Source: Candidatus Poribacteria bacterium (lineage in GTDB: Bacteria; Poribacteria; WGA-4E; WGA-3G). Taken from it: DNA of 7,993 bases. How positions within the stretch are numbered: position 1 is the stretch's first letter; the number at the start of each line of letters is the position of its first letter. The notes below the pieces were generated by a model. That model was not told where the DNA came from. It saw nothing but the letters and a program-made list of their open reading frames with translations, and did not search any database. The position numbers and the translations under genes are program-made. Below are positions 7,187 to 7,993 of the stretch, one piece after another. Where the stretch lies: positions 1,837-9,829 of the forward strand of contig VXXH01000364.1 in the NCBI GenBank assembly GCA_009835515.1. Reading direction: 5' to 3'.

Positions 7187-7678
7187 ATGAAAACATTGTT
7201 TAAAACATGCGTTTTACTGATCATCGGTTTAGTTGCAATCTATACTGCTGGCTGCGGTGAAAATGTTGAACAAGAGATGGACCCCGTAGCATTTGACACA
7301 GAACCCGCTCGCGAAGAACCTTCCAAACCCATTAATGAGCCAATTGCAACCGATGGGAAACCCATCACAGTCACCGATGCAACTTTTGAAGACGTTGTAT
7401 TGAATGCAGAAATGCCCGTCATGCTTGAACTCGGCGCGGAATGGTGAGGCTTCTGCCGGTCGATGAAACCGACCGTTGATGCAGTTGCATCAGAATATCG
7501 TGAAAGTTTTATCATCGCAAAATTGGATGTCGATAAAAACCGTAAAACAGCGAGAGAATACGACGGACAGGGGATTCCTGCTTACATCGTCTTCCGTGAT
7601 GGCGAAGTTATAGGAAAATTTGTAGGCGCGATGCCCAAAGCCGCTTTTGTCCAGCGAATCCTTGATATCTTGAAGTAG
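7187..7678 (+). CDS. Selenocysteine-containing thioredoxin-like lipoprotein (TGA at 7445-7447 read as Sec)
   Basis: Read through the TGA, this is one 163-residue protein in a single frame. GAAGGA at 7173-7178 lies 8 bases before the ATG. Residues 1-22 are a signal peptide and TAGC is the lipobox (C23), followed by a Pro/Glu-rich spacer (about 24-62). The thioredoxin fold runs from about 63 to 163: VMLELGAEW, then U87 in WUGFCRSMKP (the WCGPC active site with the first, nucleophilic Cys replaced by Sec and C90 as resolving Cys), KLDVDKNRKTAREY, and the cis-proline loop GIPAYIVFRDGEVIGKFVG. The homology continues unbroken on both sides of the TGA, and a SECIS-like hairpin follows directly. It is probably a membrane-anchored thiol-disulfide oxidoreductase acting outside the cytoplasm. 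It needs SelA, SelB, SelD and tRNA-Sec encoded elsewhere. The alternatives are a nonsense mutation or a sequencing error at a Cys codon. A call starting at 7463 would lack both a ribosome binding site and the active site. Confidence 0.85.
7445..7447 (+). other. In-frame UGA, predicted selenocysteine codon
   Basis: The TGA sits between TGG (Trp86) and GGC (Gly88), exactly at the first Cys of the thioredoxin WCxxC motif. TGC or TGT would differ by one base. Trp is encoded by TGG next to it, so reassignment to Trp would give a nonsensical WWGFC motif. Confidence 0.85.
7449..7488 (+). promoter_or_regulatory. Bacterial SECIS-like hairpin downstream of the UGA
   Basis: The upper stem is CGGTCG (7457-7462) paired with CGACCG (7470-7475), closing a 7-base loop ATGAAAC. 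The lower stem CTGC (7453-7456) pairs with GCAG (7481-7484), with TTGAT bulged on the 3' side. A TT/TT internal loop then leads to a basal GC/GC pair (7449-7450 with 7487-7488). The total is 40 bases, starting two bases after the UGA and lying within the coding region, as known for bacterial SECIS elements bound by SelB. The loop holds one G. The UGA-to-loop distance is 15 bases, slightly short of the E. coli fdhF spacing. Confidence 0.7.
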
Positions 7679-7681
7679 CCG

Positions 7682-7716
7682 TCAGCCATCAGCCATCAGC
7701 TTTCAGCAGTCGCAGT
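7682..7716. repeat. Heptamer array TCAGNNN after the selenothioredoxin gene
   Basis: TCAGCCA, TCAGCCA, TCAGCTT and TCAGCAG run head to tail at 7682-7709, then a decayed unit TCGCAGT. Both the 7-base period and the CAG core match the array at 2789-2823. Downstream CTGA words (about 7727 and 7740) could be remains of an inverted half, but no strong central hairpin is visible. The rest of the 161-base gap to rtcB shows no gene and no convincing promoter. Confidence 0.6.
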
Positions 7717-7839
7717 TATACTATTTCTGATCTCACAGTCTGACAAAATTCTCGGTATCCTCATAAGTATGGTTGAACAAAAGGCATAGGGAGAATTCAT
7801 TTTATCCAGACTTAACCGATTTTTTCACTTTACAAAACC

Positions 7840-7993
7840 ATGGCACAACAAAGCGTAACACTCCAAAAACTTGATGAATACCGCTGGCGTATCCCGAAAA
7901 GTTACATGAAAGGCATGCGCGTGGATGGCATCGTCTACGCCAACGAGAAACTCCTCGAACACGCAAAAAGCGACGAGGCGTTGCAGCAAGTAG
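7840..7993 (+). CDS. rtcB: RNA-splicing ligase RtcB, N-terminal 51 residues (3' end outside window)
   Basis: The ATG at 7840 opens MAQQSVTLQKLDEYRWRIPK and continues SYMKGMRVDGIVYANEKLLE, which matches the N-terminus of bacterial RtcB (the pattern K.DEYRW.IPK...GMRV...IYA.E.LL). RtcB joins RNA ends carrying 2',3'-cyclic phosphate or 3'-phosphate to 5'-OH ends using GTP and manganese, in RNA repair or tRNA splicing; the catalytic residues lie beyond the window. An in-frame TAA at 7813 with no other start between limits the start to this ATG. The bases before it (TTTCACTTTACAAAACC) contain no Shine-Dalgarno sequence, which is unlike the three other starts seen here. It may be translated weakly or through a different initiation mode. 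No codon anomaly is seen. Confidence 0.85.
   Translation, partial: MAQQSVTLQKLDEYRWRIPKSYMKGMRVDGIVYANEKLLEHAKSDEALQQV

Noticed and set aside
7187..7447. Thioredoxin gene broken by a nonsense mutation (pseudogene in two pieces)
   Set aside because: The stop is TGA exactly at the redox Cys, the frame and fold are intact after it, promoter and ribosome binding site look good, and a SECIS-like hairpin follows. Decay would not be expected to hit this codon alone.
7445..7447. TGA read as tryptophan through a variant genetic code
   Set aside because: TGG is used for Trp throughout, no other internal TGA occurs in the long genes, and the position demands Cys or Sec.
7463..7678. Separate small gene starting at the ATG at 7463
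   Set aside because: It has no ribosome binding site, lacks the first half of the thioredoxin fold, and is in frame with the upstream part.
7740..7768. Promoter for rtcB (CTGACA followed by a CATAAG-like box)
   Set aside because: The -35 is passable, but the -10 matches poorly and the spacing is ambiguous, so I do not call it.
7187..7993. Functional link in which the selenothioredoxin protects RtcB from oxidation
   Set aside because: The thioredoxin is predicted to be lipid anchored outside the cytoplasm while RtcB is cytoplasmic, and 161 bases with a repeat array separate them.

Overview
The window most resembles a member of Candidatus Poribacteria or a close relative. The basis is two large secreted proteins that end in the same 89-residue module, opening [15 protein letters not shown] and closing [10 protein letters not shown]. 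This C-terminal signature, together with WD40/metalloprotease and beta-helix/dockerin mosaics, is what I associate with that lineage. No rRNA or other phylogenetic marker is present, so the assignment is inference. All real genes lie on the + strand.

Layout: (1) 2-2779 is the 3' part of a secreted mosaic protein: WD40 repeats, a metzincin zinc protease, Ig/cadherin-like domains, a concanavalin-like domain and the C-terminal sorting module. (2) 2789-2911 is an intergenic palindromic element of heptamer repeats around a strong hairpin. (3) 2933-3652 encodes a small lipoprotein with a PKD/Ig-like domain. (4) 3653-3762 holds an imperfect inverted repeat and the ribosome binding site of the next gene. 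(5) 3763-7050 encodes a 1095-residue secreted protein: parallel beta-helix, six-bladed YWTD propeller, dockerin pair and the same sorting module. (6) 7051-7186 holds a palindrome and a good promoter. (7) 7187-7678 is a thioredoxin-fold lipoprotein whose first redox cysteine is replaced by an in-frame TGA followed by a SECIS-like hairpin, so it is very probably a selenoprotein. (8) 7679-7839 is intergenic with a second heptamer array. (9) From 7840 to the window end is the 5' end of rtcB, the RNA ligase.

The first three genes are all exported or surface proteins and share C-terminal modules or beta-rich adhesive domains, so they look like cell-envelope or extracellular functions of a particle- or host-associated bacterium. 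The selenothioredoxin has its own promoter and is predicted to be membrane anchored outside the cytoplasm. RtcB is a cytoplasmic RNA repair or tRNA splicing enzyme. I see no evidence that the five genes form one pathway. The most interesting item is the selenocysteine thioredoxin at 7187-7678, which a standard gene caller would split into two fragments at 7447/7463.
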